From NCBI GenBank assembly GCA_032718475.1, contig JAUCBJ010004296.1, forward strand, positions 1 through 30,397: a stretch of 30,397 nucleotides of DNA. The letters are read 5' to 3'. Origin of the DNA: Nemertoderma westbladi (taxonomy: Eukaryota; Xenacoelomorpha; Nemertodermatida; Nemertodermatidae). Positions 1-9,879 of the stretch are shown one piece after another. How positions within the stretch are numbered: position 1 is the stretch's first letter; every line of letters starts with the position of its first letter. The translations under genes were made by a program, and so were the position numbers. Under the pieces are notes generated by a model. It was not told where the DNA came from and did no database searches. It saw nothing but the letters and a program-made list of their open reading frames with translations.

Positions 1-25
1 CTGATTTCATATCTACCTTGGTCCT

Positions 26-3000
26 TTAAAAACGTGTAGTTGTTTCCTGGATTTGCTTGGCTCTTTCTTCTTCTATCGATAGGGCCTTATCGTATGAATT
101 GGGCTCTACCAGTTCTTGAGTAAAGAATCGTACGGCTAGTTCGTCCCGAGTTCTAGGGTTGTAGCGCTCTATCTCATCATTTAGTTCGTCATTGTAATCA
201 ATGGGTCCCGATGGGCGAATCAGTTGACATAGGTTCACCTGATTTTTCCACGTTTTGTTTTCTGGAAGTAGGTCGATTGTGTTCTCTTCATCGAAGAGTT
301 GGTAGATGTCGTCATTATCTGAGGAGTATGGTGTTCCCTCAGTTAGTTCATCCACTTCACCGCTCTCCACTTCCCAATCCTTTACTTGGTATATTCGTTC
401 TTGTGGCATTCTCTCTTCGAGAGTTTTGCGGGAAGGGCCAGTAAAGTACCAACCTACTCTAGTTCTTACCGCATAGGTTTGCAGTGGCTGCGGTTGAGCA
501 GGCCGTTTCTCCAATGTCTCGAGCGCCTCATGCGCGTTTTGGCCGATGAGTATTTGCACTCCAGGATAATCTGTCTGGAATCGAGGTATCTTAAGATGTT
601 GAATGCTCTCATCCTCGTCCCAATTATAAAGGTCTGCTTGAGTAGTAGCGAAGTTCTTTATAGCCACCATTTTTACCGACCTTATACCTTGTGCTCCTAA
701 TTTATCCTGGGGGGTGGACAACACACCTACATAGTAGTCTGCCGTTAGGGTAGATTTCCAAACCTGCATAATTCCTGACATATTCAATTTAGTCCGGAAT
801 TTGGGTTGTCCAGCAAAGATATCTTCGGCTAGTTCTTGATCGATGAATGTTCCTGTGCTGCCGGAGTCAAGGAGTGCGTTCACTATGTAACTTTTGCTAG
901 GACCGTGAACTCTTACCTGCACTACAGGAAATTCTCTGATTCCTACGTTGGAAGTTGGAGCTTTCCAAGATGGTTGTCTGGCAAAAGTAGTTGGGGGAAA
1001 CTCATTGTTGGTGTCCTTTTCATAAGTAAGTGCTCGATACACTGCGGTATTGATTAGATAACAGGATTCGTTGGCGTCGGAGAATTCGTCAGTATAGAAT
1101 CCTTCCATCTCAGATTCTTGATCAGTGTCATTTACGTCACTGAATTGGACATGTAGTTCGGGCTCACTTACCTGACTCGGGTGGTCTCGTTCGAACTCAC
1201 TGTGTAACAAGATGTGATGTTTCGCGCCACACTTTGCACACTTTACGTCGGAGTAACAGGTTCGCCGTTGGTGTCCTGGTCTGAGGCAATTATAGCATAA
1301 CCGCTTATCCCACACGACTGCACGTCTGTCTACAAGGGATTTCTTTAGAAATTCAGCACACGCACTCAAATGGTGGGTCCCGTCGCACAGCGCACAGTTA
1401 GGTTTTATGTTACTCACTTTACCTTGGGTAACTTGATGCACTCTCGTTCTTTCTTCGGGCTTTCTTCCGTGCATTCTGTTAGGAGACTGAGGAGGAGTCT
1501 TGGCAACCTGTTCTCTCCTATCTTTGGTTCGAGCCTTGTATTTACTTACGTCCTTTGAGGTTTCGTCAACGTAGTAAGATCGATCAGTGTCTTTCCCGCT
1601 GTCCTCTTCTTGAGAAGCTTGGCTTTCGCCGTCGTCAGTGTAACACACTGGTGTTACTCTTCTCCGAGAAACGGGTTTCTCACTTACCTTATTTTCCGAT
1701 GTTTTCTCTCTGGACTGCTTGATGAGTTGTAGTTTTACTTCACCATCTAAGAAGGACATGAGATCAGCCATGGTAGGGCTTCGTCGTTGTTGTTCATTCA
1801 TGTACAACACTTTCTTGTCCCAGCGTGTACATACTCCACCCTTTGGTAAAGTAGAGACTACTGCTCCAATAACCATGGAACTCTGATATTCATGAGACTT
1901 ACCTAACCAGTCCAATTGTCTACAGATCTCCTGAATCTCATCGGAAAACTCTATAATCCCGCTACTAAGGAAGTTTCGGGGGGCTACTAATTTTGCATAC
2001 AAATACTTAGCTATGTTATCCTTGTTACCATACCTGATGTTTAATGTATCCCAAACTTGTCTTAATCCTTCTGGATGTCCAATGAACTTTAACGCCATTA
2101 ACTTGGGAGGTCCTTCCAAGCACTTGATGAGGAACCTAAGCTTCTCTCCGTTAGATAGTACAGAGTTCTGTATGCTGTCTTTGTAATATTTATTTAAAGG
2201 TAACCATTTCATCTCATCTCCATTGAATTTGACGATCTCTCCCACTTTGACCACTTGGCGGGCTTCTGTTCTAGCCATCTGACGCGTAAAGCTTTCTTGG
2301 GCCATCGTGTTATTTAATATCGAATTATCGGTATATAAATTTCTCGGATCATTATCAGGTCTATAGGGAACATCATTAACAACAGGTTTATAATCACCCT
2401 TAATAGGGTTTGCTATAGGAGTTTCTACTTCACTAGCAGTATAGATGCGTGTAGGCTCCACACCTTGCGCATGTAATACTTCAGACTTAACAGGTTGACA
2501 CAATGTTACAGGGGGTATTGGTATACCCTTTTGTATATTGACTAATTTGTCGCGTTCTAGCGCGATACTTTGCTGCACTTCTTGCAATTCGGCCCTACCT
2601 TCCCTTACTGTTCCCTTAAGTTGGTGGACAGTCTCCTGCATCTGTCCGAGCAGGAGATTCATCCCCCGCCATCCCTCCTCTACCCACTCGACCGCCGAAG
2701 CGGGAGTCGCCAACATTGTAGCGGGCTGACGCGGGACGACGGGAGACAAATCTTTGATTTCTCTCTCAGCTTCCAGGACAGGGATATTCTCATGGACTGT
2801 TCTACCGGGTACAGGCAGTGTAGTACTGTGTAAAGGGAATTTAGAGTTAAGATCTAGAAGTACAGGGGTCTCTAGCACAGGAGTGACTTTGGGAACGACA
2901 GGCCTAATTATTTCAGGCTCATCAACTATAGTAGGGAGTTTTTTGACCTTAATAATTTGGTCTGTAGGTTCTATACTACTTAAGTCTGTGCTAGCTAGTT

Positions 3001-3586
3001 GTCTTCTCACAGCTGGGGGCAAATCAGGCAATTTGTGACGGTGAGATGTTTTTCTACGCCTGCTTAGACGAGATCTATTTCCTCCGCCTTCAGGATCGGT
3101 GGTTTCGCTTTCCTCCGATGATGTGTATCCCTGGCGTTTGGGAGTAGATCTTCTCATCATCTGCATATGACTAGAAGTTAACTGTTTATTTATGTTGTCT
3201 TGCGTCTCTTGCAGATTTTCCAACTCTAGTTGGGTAGTCTCCTCAGATGCTCTCCGTTCTGCTTCTGCCACCGCTGCCTCTCTTTTTGCTTCTGCTTCTG
3301 CCGCCATTACTGCTGCTGCCTTTCGGTCCTCTATCCGTTTTTTCTTTACTTGTTCTTCTTGGACTCTAGCGAGGCGGAGTTTTTCATCAAATTTAGCTTG
3401 GTTAGCAGCTAACATTTCCGCATCGATTGAGTCCAACACAAGCTTAGTTCCTTCACTATTGGGGCGAAGTCCAGCCAGTCGTCTCCTCAACTCTTCATCA
3501 CCCAAGAAGCGTTGATAGTCTGACAGATAGATGTCTATGGCGTCTCTCGAGGGCGGCTTCTCTGCTGCTGTCTCTTCGCTTTCCAC
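26..3586 (-). CDS. BEL/Pao retrotransposon gag-protease ORF (pol part cut by frame break and window edge)
   Basis: A 1186-residue open frame that reads as the Gag and protease part of a BEL/Pao LTR retrotransposon. In order: a charged Ala/Glu/Arg-rich coiled coil (about residues 60-120); a Gag-like region of the DUF1759 type near residues 455-545; a Cys/His cluster starting CALC at 731; a CCHC zinc knuckle (C764, C767, H772, C777) with a second Cys/His motif at 783-795; and a retropepsin-like DSG active site at D907, of the type seen in BEL/Pao elements. The start given is a GTG; no ATG occurs in this frame up to the stop near 3845, so translation probably enters from the upstream gag frame (3744-4415). 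The ORF ends at 26 in a T-run. The overlapping -1 frame across positions 1-37 resembles the conserved start of the BEL RT module (GRYE type), so pol is broken or frameshifted here. RT, RNase H and integrase lie outside the window. Confidence 0.9.
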   Translation of the reverse strand: MESEETAAEKPPSRDAIDIYLSDYQRFLGDEELRRRLAGLRPNSEGTKLVLDSIDAEMLAANQAKFDEKLRLARVQEEQVKKKRIEDRKAAAVMAAEAEAKREAAVAEAERRASEETTQLELENLQETQDNINKQLTSSHMQMMRRSTPKRQGYTSSEESETTDPEGGGNRSRLSRRRKTSHRHKLPDLPPAVRRQLASTDLSSIEPTDQIIKVKKLPTIVDEPEIIRPVVPKVTPVLETPVLLDLNSKFPLHSTTLPVPGRTVHENIPVLEAEREIKDLSPVVPRQPATMLATPASAVEWVEEGWRGMNLLLGQMQETVHQLKGTVREGRAELQEVQQSIALERDKLVNIQKGIPIPPVTLCQPVKSEVLHAQGVEPTRIYTASEVETPIANPIKGDYKPVVNDVPYRPDNDPRNLYTDNSILNNTMAQESFTRQMARTEARQVVKVGEIVKFNGDEMKWLPLNKYYKDSIQNSVLSNGEKLRFLIKCLEGPPKLMALKFIGHPEGLRQVWDTLNIRYGNKDNIAKYLYAKLVAPRNFLSSGIIEFSDEIQEICRQLDWLGKSHEYQSSMVIGAVVSTLPKGGVCTRWDKKVLYMNEQQRRSPTMADLMSFLDGEVKLQLIKQSREKTSENKVSEKPVSRRRVTPVCYTDDGESQASQEEDSGKDTDRSYYVDETSKDVSKYKARTKDRREQVAKTPPQSPNRMHGRKPEERTRVHQVTQGKVSNIKPNCALCDGTHHLSACAEFLKKSLVDRRAVVWDKRLCYNCLRPGHQRRTCYSDVKCAKCGAKHHILLHSEFERDHPSQVSEPELHVQFSDVNDTDQESEMEGFYTDEFSDANESCYLINTAVYRALTYEKDTNNEFPPTTFARQPSWKAPTSNVGIREFPVVQVRVHGPSKSYIVNALLDSGSTGTFIDQELAEDIFAGQPKFRTKLNMSGIMQVWKSTLTADYYVGVLSTPQDKLGAQGIRSVKMVAIKNFATTQADLYNWDEDESIQHLKIPRFQTDYPGVQILIGQNAHEALETLEKRPAQPQPLQTYAVRTRVGWYFTGPSRKTLEERMPQERIYQVKDWEVESGEVDELTEGTPYSSDNDDIYQLFDEENTIDLLPENKTWKNQVNLCQLIRPSGPIDYNDELNDEIERYNPRTRDELAVRFFTQELVEPNSYDKALSIEEERAKQIQETTTRF

Positions 3587-3743
3587 TTGAGAAAGGGTGG
3601 CATCGGTTGGTTCTTCATAGGTTGGTCTCTCAGTCAGCTGGGATTTCCACTGGGCCGTTTCTTGAACTTTGAGACCTACCCGCTGGAACCAAGTCTTGAC
3701 AGCAACCTGCAGCGACGTGTCCTGTCTTCTTTTGGAAGTTTCC

Positions 3744-4415
3744 TCAAAGTCTAATGCGTAGGGTTCTTTCGCGTACTTGATAAAGCAGCTCTTCCTGCTC
3801 TTGAGGTCCTTGGGGTTGTCGAAACAATTGTTCTTCCAATCGCTCTAAGGAGCCGAAGAATCCCTGCACATATCCTGCTTCCGACCTCTTCCAAACAGCT
3901 GGATCCATCGTATCTTTAGCCACTCCCATCCTGTGTATATCTTCCCAAGTAGCTTCGGACAAATCTAACGGGAGTCCGGGTCCGGGAAAGTTCCATTGTG
4001 ACTCGACAATAGACATCAATTCTTCCCTGGCGTATCCCGCATAACTATCTTGGGTCGCTCGCTTACTTCTCGCCCAATCGGCTTGATGTTCCTCCACCGC
4101 AATCAATATAGTAGTTAGCACTGCGACAGTATCCGAACTACTGGAGCTATCGGATCGCTGGGAACAAGTTTCTTGACTAGGATGTTGCTGCTGTTGGACA
4201 GCTGCTTCCTGGTTCCGTTTGACTTGGGCCCGAGTGCCGATGATAGACCTACGGTGTTGGATCAACTTAGGGTCCGATACTACTACTGGAGGGATGACCC
4301 TTCTTTCAGTAGGAGGTGAGCTGAACTCCTTTCTTAATCGCTCCACACTCCTATCTGTGTCACAGATGGTTGTATCGATTAGACTGTCTGACAGGTTTTG
4401 CTGGGTATCAGACAT
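3744..4415 (-). CDS. BEL/Pao element, N-terminal gag ORF
   Basis: A 223-residue frame starting at a proper ATG (4415) and lying directly upstream of the large BEL ORF on the same strand. It is rich in Ser, Gln and Glu, with a poly-Gln stretch, and I recognise no domain. Its position between the putative LTR/leader and the zinc-knuckle ORF makes it the N-terminal part of Gag. It ends at 3744, but the next frame is open from about 3845, overlapping it by roughly 100 nt in the +1 direction and continuing into the 1186-residue ORF. Either one indel split a single ORF (most BEL elements have one gag-pol ORF) or the two frames are joined by frameshifting. The sequence alone cannot decide. Confidence 0.7.
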   Translation of the reverse strand: MSDTQQNLSDSLIDTTICDTDRSVERLRKEFSSPPTERRVIPPVVVSDPKLIQHRRSIIGTRAQVKRNQEAAVQQQQHPSQETCSQRSDSSSSSDTVAVLTTILIAVEEHQADWARSKRATQDSYAGYAREELMSIVESQWNFPGPGLPLDLSEATWEDIHRMGVAKDTMDPAVWKRSEAGYVQGFFGSLERLEEQLFRQPQGPQEQEELLYQVRERTLRIRL

Positions 4416-4525
4416 GTTTAGCTATACGGTTGAATGCCTACTGCTATAGTTACAGTTAAAGCAAGTCTAGTAATTCAGTATGACCGTTGGCCTAGTACCG
4501 TTAATTTATTACAGTATATTAGAAT

Positions 4526-4775
4526 ATCGGTATACACTTATAATATATATAAGTATTGTAAACTAGTTTTGTCACAGAGTACCGGTATATAATTTTAGCA
4601 CAAATATATATAAATATATAATAGGCCTATCGTGAATACCGGTATACAGCTTACACTTATAGTATATATAAGTATAATTATGAACTAGAATTAATTACAG
4701 AATACCGGTATGATTTCAGCCCAAATTTATAGAAATAAATATAATAAGCCTATGGTAAATACCGGTATGTCGATT
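4526..4775. repeat. Two-and-a-bit tandem copies of a ~112-123 bp AT-rich unit
   Basis: The units start at 4526, 4638 and 4761 (partial). Each opens with a CGGTATA motif, then has an ACTTATA...TATAAGT imperfect palindrome, a CAGA(G/A)TACCGGTAT segment, an AT-rich stretch and an A(T/A)A(G/A)GCCTAT motif. Copies are diverged. The block lies between the putative LTR promoter and the gag start, so it may be U5 or leader sequence. Confidence 0.7.
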
Positions 4776-4832
4776 ATTTTAGAATAATTGAATTTCTGAA
4801 TATTTTAGGGTTACTTGGTTACTTTAACTTAC

Positions 4833-4945
4833 TTTATTACCGTTATTTAAGCAGTAGTCCAACTGATATTGAGACCTAGTTGTTGTATGGCAGGCCTACT
4901 ATTTGTATTTATAAATCGTTTGAGTTGATTTATAATATTTATATA
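4833..4945 (-). promoter_or_regulatory. Probable LTR core promoter and polyadenylation signal of the BEL element
   Basis: On the minus strand a TATATAAATA box (4936-4945) is followed about 100 nt downstream by AATAAA (4833-4838), and then by the BEL gag ORF beginning at 4415. A TATA box followed closely by a poly(A) signal is the expected U3-R layout of an LTR. The LTR ends cannot be fixed because the second LTR is outside the window, and I found no convincing primer-binding site. Confidence 0.45.
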
Positions 4946-4989
4946 CCCGTTTAAAATGGGTTTTGTCAATATTTGAAATAAATGTTATT

Positions 4990-5712
4990 ATTTCTGGGGG
5001 AGTCACTACACAGAAGCTGTGCGCTCTCAGTGAAGTGCTACTTATTTGACACTAAAACAGATAATTCTAATTTACCTAAGTTACTTAATACTACAAATTA
5101 CTTACGATACGGGTGAGATTAAATCTCTAATTAAACACAACAAAATATTACGTACGAAATTTTTTAGGGTAATTTTACAGGAAGTCTACAAACCAGTCTA
5201 ACAAAGGGTTAGATTTCTGGTTATTACGACGGACAGGGTACTACGGTATTTGAAATAATAAGTAGTAGTAAATATATTGCACTGTCCAGATAGGAAAATA
5301 CCACCGCCTGACGACCTATAGCCGTATCGCTATAGGTACTACGTTATGTATCACGGAGTGTTCCTACCTAGAAGTTAATTACCGCGGACTACCAGATCCA
5401 ACGTGCCTATTAACCACTTTACAACACAAATATACTGCCTACACACTAATTACTTTCGGAAAGCACTGTACACTAAACCCTAAATTAGGTACAAGTACTG
5501 GTACAACAAATAATCAGTAGTTAAATATACTTGAACAGTTAAAAGAACCACGGCATCTGCTGGAGTGACCGGAGCACAAAGTCACCAGTCTTTACCTACG
5601 CCAAGCAGCCCGTGTAGTACCGGGGTTAATTTAACTATAACGGTATGTGTAACAAGCACAATTACTGTAGGAATAAACTTGGGGACATGAATGTTGCGAA
5701 TAATCGCATAAA
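4990..5712. other. Non-coding AT-rich stretch, possibly LTR U3 or flank
   Basis: I see no convincing coding frame or RNA gene. A short near-palindromic stretch (ACACAGAAGCTGTG) lies near 5010. The position upstream of the TATA box at 4936-4945 makes it a candidate for U3, but no boundary can be drawn. Confidence 0.4.
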
Positions 5713-6290
5713 CTCTGAATAATAAATATTACGCTACCCGTACAGAATACTCAAACAAATACAAACCAAACGCTGGCAGACTACCACCAAGCCTAAATAA
5801 ACTACAGTATGTGCAGATTCCGAAATGGTTAGTTAGTATGCGTTCTAACACGGTAGTACGACTTATTCTTTAAGAGGGGATTGACCTTACAGCTATGGCT
5901 GCCCCAACTTACTAACTGGCACTTTATCAGACAAACTCTACACACGCAGCAATCTCTTCAGACCTAATAATAGCTAGACAACAATCCAGCCTACAAAATA
6001 TCGGAGTAATAACTATTACGGTACCTGAACAGACCACACAAACAAACACAGGCCTAAACGCTGGCAGAATACTGTCAAGCCTAAATAAACTACAGTATGT
6101 GCAGATTCCAAAATGGTTAGTTAGTATGCGTTCTAACACGGTAGTACGACTTATTCTTTAAGAGGGGATTGACCTTACAGCCTTGGCTGCCCCAACTTAC
6201 TAACTGGCACTTTATCGGACAAACTCCACACACGCCGCAATCTCTCCAGACTCAACAACAGTCCGACAATAGTCCGGCCTACAATTATCT
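5713..6290. repeat. Two-copy tandem repeat, period about 288 bp
   Basis: The segment from about 5713 to 6000 recurs from about 6001 to 6290 with an offset of 287-288 nt (CGCTGGCAGA at 5771 and 6059). The central ~150 bp, from AAACTACAGTATGTGC to CCCCAACTTACTAACTGG, is nearly identical; the flanking parts are more diverged. Reading frames in it differ between copies, so there is no sign of coding. Confidence 0.85.
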
Positions 6291-6480
6291 GAACAATCTG
6301 AGCAGACTTACACGTCTTCAGCTCAATATTAACTTACTAGGAAATAAAACTGACAGAAATAGACCTAAGTAAAATCCCAATAAAAACCAGGCGTCCCCGA
6401 TTTAATATCGAGACCTACCGGTATACAATAATCAAAATCGAATAATACTAATGTACTTATACTGGAAGTACCGGTTAGGA

Positions 6481-6670
6481 CAGTTGGGCCTACAGACCTA
6501 CAGCAGTACCGATTCTGGCAGTTGGGCCTACGGACCTACAGCAGTACCGGTTCAAGCAGTTGGGCCTACGGACCTACAGCAGTACCGATTCTGGCAGTTG
6601 GGCCTACGGACCTACAGCAGTACCGATTCTGGCAGTTGGGCCTACGGACCTACAGCAGTACCGGTTCAGG
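6481..6670. repeat. 38-bp minisatellite, five units
   Basis: Units start at 6481, 6519, 6557, 6595 and 6633, each beginning CAGTTGGGCCTAC and containing ACCTACAGCAGTACCG. Unit 1 differs by CAGACC against CGGACC, and units 2 and 5 have GGTTCA in place of GATTCT. Because 38 is not a multiple of 3 and no unit carries a plus-strand stop, every plus-strand frame stays open, which explains the three overlapping frames here without any gene. Confidence 0.95.
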
Positions 6671-7903
6671 TTTACCGGTCGACCGGTACTTTCAACTTTA
6701 TTGCTTACTGCAATAAAGGCAATAACTGTTATTGTACGCGCTTTTGAAGACCTTTAGCAGTTTAACCTGCCAAAATTTATATGTCTTTTGGTTTATAAAT
6801 AGACTTTAGAATATGACAAGTATTTAATACCAATAAACACAACATTAGCCGAAGCCAGCCTAGTGCGCGTCCATTCACCCGCTGGATATACCCGGGAGAC
6901 TGGATTCGGAGGGCTTAGATTGTTATTGCAGTGTAAGCTTACTGTATTATTCGATTGATCGTTAATAAATAATTTCTGACCAATATTATTCACTTTCGGG
7001 AAATATTAACAGTTCCTTTAGGACGTGACGCTCTATCTAGGTAAACAGAGATATGACTTATACTAAACACAACGGTAAGTCGGTAAGGCTTATGATTCAC
7101 GTATGAGGCGCATTCTTTAGGAAATGCTTAGTTATCAGTCACAATCATGCACACTAATCTGCCGACTGTCAATGAATTTTATCATATATAAAGAGAACAG
7201 CAATTGACTCATGTAGTGCTTATCAAATAGCATTAAATTCACTACAAACCACAATAATATAAGTCGCAATCGCTATATGTAACCTGTCTCTCTAACCTGT
7301 AGTGTATCAAGAAAATTGGGAAATTTGGGTTCTTTATAGATGTTCTCCAAATAATATTCAACCAACTGATACAAAATAATAACAACAGTAAAAAGCATTA
7401 AGACGGTAGGTTAAGATATGATATGACAATATATGTGCCGATTGAGTTGTTAAGATAACAGTTATACGCTCTATAATCTAAGCCTACTAATGTTTCTTCT
7501 AAAGTCTGAAACGAATTGACTCTAGAGCCGGTGTTCCTGGCCTAGATAGAAACAACAAAACAGTATCAAGAAAAAACAGTAAGACTGAACACTCCTAGCA
7601 TGATCTGCCAAATATCTCCACATCGACAGAAAAAATCGCTCTGATTGGCTGTTAAGCTAAACAAAGAACCATGTGTCCAATGGCCGTTTCCATGTCAGCA
7701 ACCAGCTGTTAGATGTCGTAATCTGAATCATCAAGACTAAGCTGTGCCAGGGTATTTGACGCATTGCGGGTTTTTTGCCTTACCATGTCCGCCAAAGCAC
7801 ACATACAGAAGAATGACTTTTATGTCCGTTAAAACACCTATAACGGTACTTTGCGGACGAGGGGGACTGATTATATCCGCAAAAGCTTTTACAATAATAT
7901 AGT
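6671..7903. other. No gene recognised
   Basis: AT-rich DNA with no convincing exon, RNA gene or repeat. A short minus-strand frame (6793-6993) shows no recognisable family. The part from about 7700 may be decayed 3' sequence of the adjoining piggyBac-like remnant. Confidence 0.5.
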
Positions 7904-8083
7904 TCAATCATACCCTATACAATGGTAGTCTAGAAAGCAGTTTCGATCCGGTCGTATACACAGGAAGATAGAGCATTTAAGGCATGATATCTGTGATTTC
8001 ATGCCGCAGTGACGGCAGCGCTGTCGATCAGATACTGGGACCATCCCAGGGAAATGGGCAATTATATCATGCCGTATATCCAT
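7904..8083 (-). pseudogene. PiggyBac-like transposase C-terminal cysteine-rich domain (remnant)
   Basis: The last ~60 residues of a minus-strand frame carry a CRHC...CLKC...LC...NCFLDYH pattern with an Arg/Asp/Gln-rich lead-in. This matches the C-terminal zinc-binding domain of piggyBac transposases (PGBD family), including the terminal CF-x-x-YH motif. The frame stops a few residues later, as in the family. The catalytic DDD core is missing: upstream the frame runs into a glycine stretch produced by the C/G-rich tract at 8142-8166. It is a fragment in decayed DNA, with an hAT remnant starting about 150 bp away in the opposite orientation. Confidence 0.65.
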
Positions 8084-8141
8084 GGCATGGGCAGTTGATG
8101 TTGGTGTTATGTATTTGATTTGTTCACCAATAGTATATCTA

Positions 8142-8166
8142 CCCCCCCCCCCCCCCTCCCCTCCCC
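8142..8166. repeat. Poly-C / CCT tract
   Basis: A run of 15 C (8142-8156) followed by TCCCCTCCCC. It gives the spurious poly-Gly and poly-Pro stretches in overlapping frames. Confidence 0.95.
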
Positions 8167-8237
8167 ATGTCACAAATTGTCACAAAATTGCAACCCCCCT
8201 CCCTTCGACCGTGACATCATTTGTGCACGGCCCCTTA

Positions 8238-8400
8238 CCAGGCACTGAAGTAAGCGTTGAGCGAATATTTTCCGGCCTCAGGTACCTTGGTACCTACTCC
8301 GTCTTCGGTTGAGCACCGATATTATTGACGCAGTCATGCTACTGCGGTGCGATACGTTTAGGACATTAGTTCGAGAGAGGCAGAGATGGGATCATGCTTA
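8238..8400 (+). pseudogene. hAT-family transposase C-terminal dimerisation domain (remnant)
   Basis: The plus-strand frame from 8238 reads PGTEVSVERIFSGLRYL, close to the conserved 'ERVFS..G' start of the hAT C-terminal dimerisation domain. After a frame change near 8305 the reading resumes at 8312 with a ...DIIDAVMLLR segment, matching the 'L....A..LL..N' end of that domain. The frame break and absence of the catalytic region mark it as a pseudogene fragment. It could be part of a non-autonomous copy. Confidence 0.6.
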
Positions 8401-9165
8401 ACTTACTATCCGTTTATCCTGCTTATCCTTTACTTATTTACTTGTGTGGAATTATTTGTAGTTATGCACTCAAACTTTCTAGAACAACCTAATAATGACG
8501 CGATGACATACTGGATATAGGGGGCCTACTGGAAATACATAGTAAATGTATGGCCTAGGGACTTACTGAGAAATAAATGTCGCACTGCGATATAAAGCTG
8601 GAAAATATATCGCCCTGGCGATTTGATAGTGCGAAATTAATTCCATGCAAATAAATAAAACGTTATTATTATTTTCCTTATAATAAACTATGAATTTATT
8701 AATCTTTATTAACTCAGAAATTTTGTGCGTTGAAACTCAGGACGAGAATTACAGTGTTCTAGAACTCTGTATTTAGTCGCCTTCAGATTGGTCGAATTTT
8801 AATAGTGTCGCTGGAACTCTAAACAGATTAATTATTAGTCGAGTCCTCAAACAATTATTTAGGTCATGTATCATAAAGTTTAGATTATGTAGTGTATGTT
8901 GTTTTAGTGTTGTTGTACTTGTTAAACAGCCTATAGTGAAGAAGTGCGCGTATAATTAGCTTTTGCCAATATTGATAGGGGGACTTCATCATAAATAATT
9001 GGAGAAGTCAGGAAGCTGAAGACCGTGTACAGACAAACAAAACCTATTAAAGCAATCAACTTTATATTGAATAAGCTAGAACGTGCAAGTGAAAGTGAAA
9101 GTTTTTTGTCGAAAGATTTACTTTTTGTCCAATATGATTGCTTGGTAGATAAAACAACTTTACAC
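8401..9165. other. No gene recognised (CCDC61 intron side)
   Basis: AT-rich sequence without recognisable coding or RNA features. On the minus strand it lies downstream of the CCDC61 exon-2 donor, so it is probably intronic. Confidence 0.5.
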
Positions 9166-9297
9166 TATTACGTTACGGTTTACGGAAAAAATATACAGTA
9201 ATATTACGTTATGGTATTGAAAAACGTTACGGTTTACGTTACGGAAAAATATTGAGCTACGGTATTCCTGAAAAGATACCGTAAAGTAACGTAATAA
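9166..9297. mobile_element. Small MITE-like element with ATTACGTTAC inverted ends
   Basis: The left end (from 9167) reads ATTACGTTACGGTTTACGG; the right end, reverse-complemented (to 9295), reads ATTACGTTACTTTACGG. The interior repeats the ACGTTACGGTTTACG theme. At about 130 bp with no coding capacity it fits a MITE. No clear target-site duplication could be fixed. Confidence 0.6.
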
Positions 9298-9313
9298 CAT
9301 CCTTGATCACTGG

Positions 9314-9391
9314 GTTACTTCACTAACTCACCTTTAACACTCGAATCTCCTAGTTACTTCACTAACTCACCTTTAACACTCGTATCTCCTT
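9314..9391. repeat. 39-bp tandem duplication across the CCDC61 exon-2 donor site
   Basis: Two copies (9314-9352 and 9353-9391) differing at about two positions. Each contains, on the minus strand, the last codons of the exon and the splice donor AAAG|GTGAGT. The exon therefore has two donor-like sites 39 nt apart. Using the distal one would read through an in-frame TAG two codons past the proximal donor. Confidence 0.9.
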
Positions 9392-9558
9392 TATGGCGCT
9401 GCCTTTAGTTGTAGTTTTAACTTCCCGTCTGTAGAGATCGAATGAACGCTCCAACTCCTGTTTCTCTACGAGTAGAGAGTCGTAGTCCTGTTGTAGTTTC
9501 TGGTAGTCCGTGTAGCTCCAATTAGGTGGACTACGTTGCTTGTACTGGGCCAATTCAG
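9371..9558 (-). CDS. CCDC61: CCDC61 coding exon 2 (coiled-coil region)
   Basis: A 188-nt exon bounded by a pyrimidine-rich acceptor ending GTGTAG (AG at 9559-9560) and a donor GTGAGT beginning at 9370. It starts with two bases that complete a codon and ends in phase 0, which fits exon 1 (14116-14599) ending with one spare base; the joined codon is GCT (Ala). It encodes about 62 residues with a coiled-coil segment (YQKLQQDYDSLLVEKQELER), ending KGSAIKEIRVLK. A Lys-Glu-(Ile/Met)-Arg-Val-Leu-Lys block in the coiled coil fits what I recall of CCDC61/VFL3 proteins. Downstream exons on the minus strand were not found between here and the BEL element; they may lie beyond the left edge. The donor region is tandemly duplicated. 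Confidence 0.8.
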
Positions 9559-9718
9559 CTACACAAACGCAATAAATAAATAGAATAACCTCCTATTGAA
9601 AGGACTTTATATACCGGAGTTCTTTGTTATATTTTGTTTTCACTTACTTAATTGTGATTGTGAATGGGAATGCACTGCTTCATATACTTACTCAATATTT
9701 CGGAGTAATATCATGATT

Positions 9719-9740
9719 GGGGGGGGGGGGGGGGGGGGGG
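9719..9740. repeat. Poly-G tract (22 nt)
   Basis: An uninterrupted run of 22 G, near the 3' end of the LINE remnant in CCDC61 intron 1. Confidence 0.95.
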
Positions 9741-9879
9741 CACTAAGAATGATTCATTGAATGAAACTGGCAATTGCCCCCTCAGCAAATTTTTATGGGG
9801 CGAAATTACAGGCATAGCGAGATTTTTGAGAATTAAAGCACATTCCTGCAGTTTTTTTATATTACCGCATACTACTAGT

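Noticed and set aside
211-3515. Several plus-strand frames of 60-107 codons opposite the BEL ORF
   Set aside because: They are antisense shadows of a long coding frame with clear domains; none resembles a protein family.
6451-6757. Three overlapping plus-strand frames with repeated WAYGPTAVP / GLRTYSST peptides
   Set aside because: They are the three readings of a 38-bp minisatellite that lacks plus-strand stops; no start context or homology.
7320-7530. Possible further CCDC61 exon (minus strand near TTCGTTTCAG, ...TLEETLVG)
   Set aside because: The acceptor looks fair, but the translation does not fit the conserved coiled coil that should follow exon 2, and it contains no good donor.
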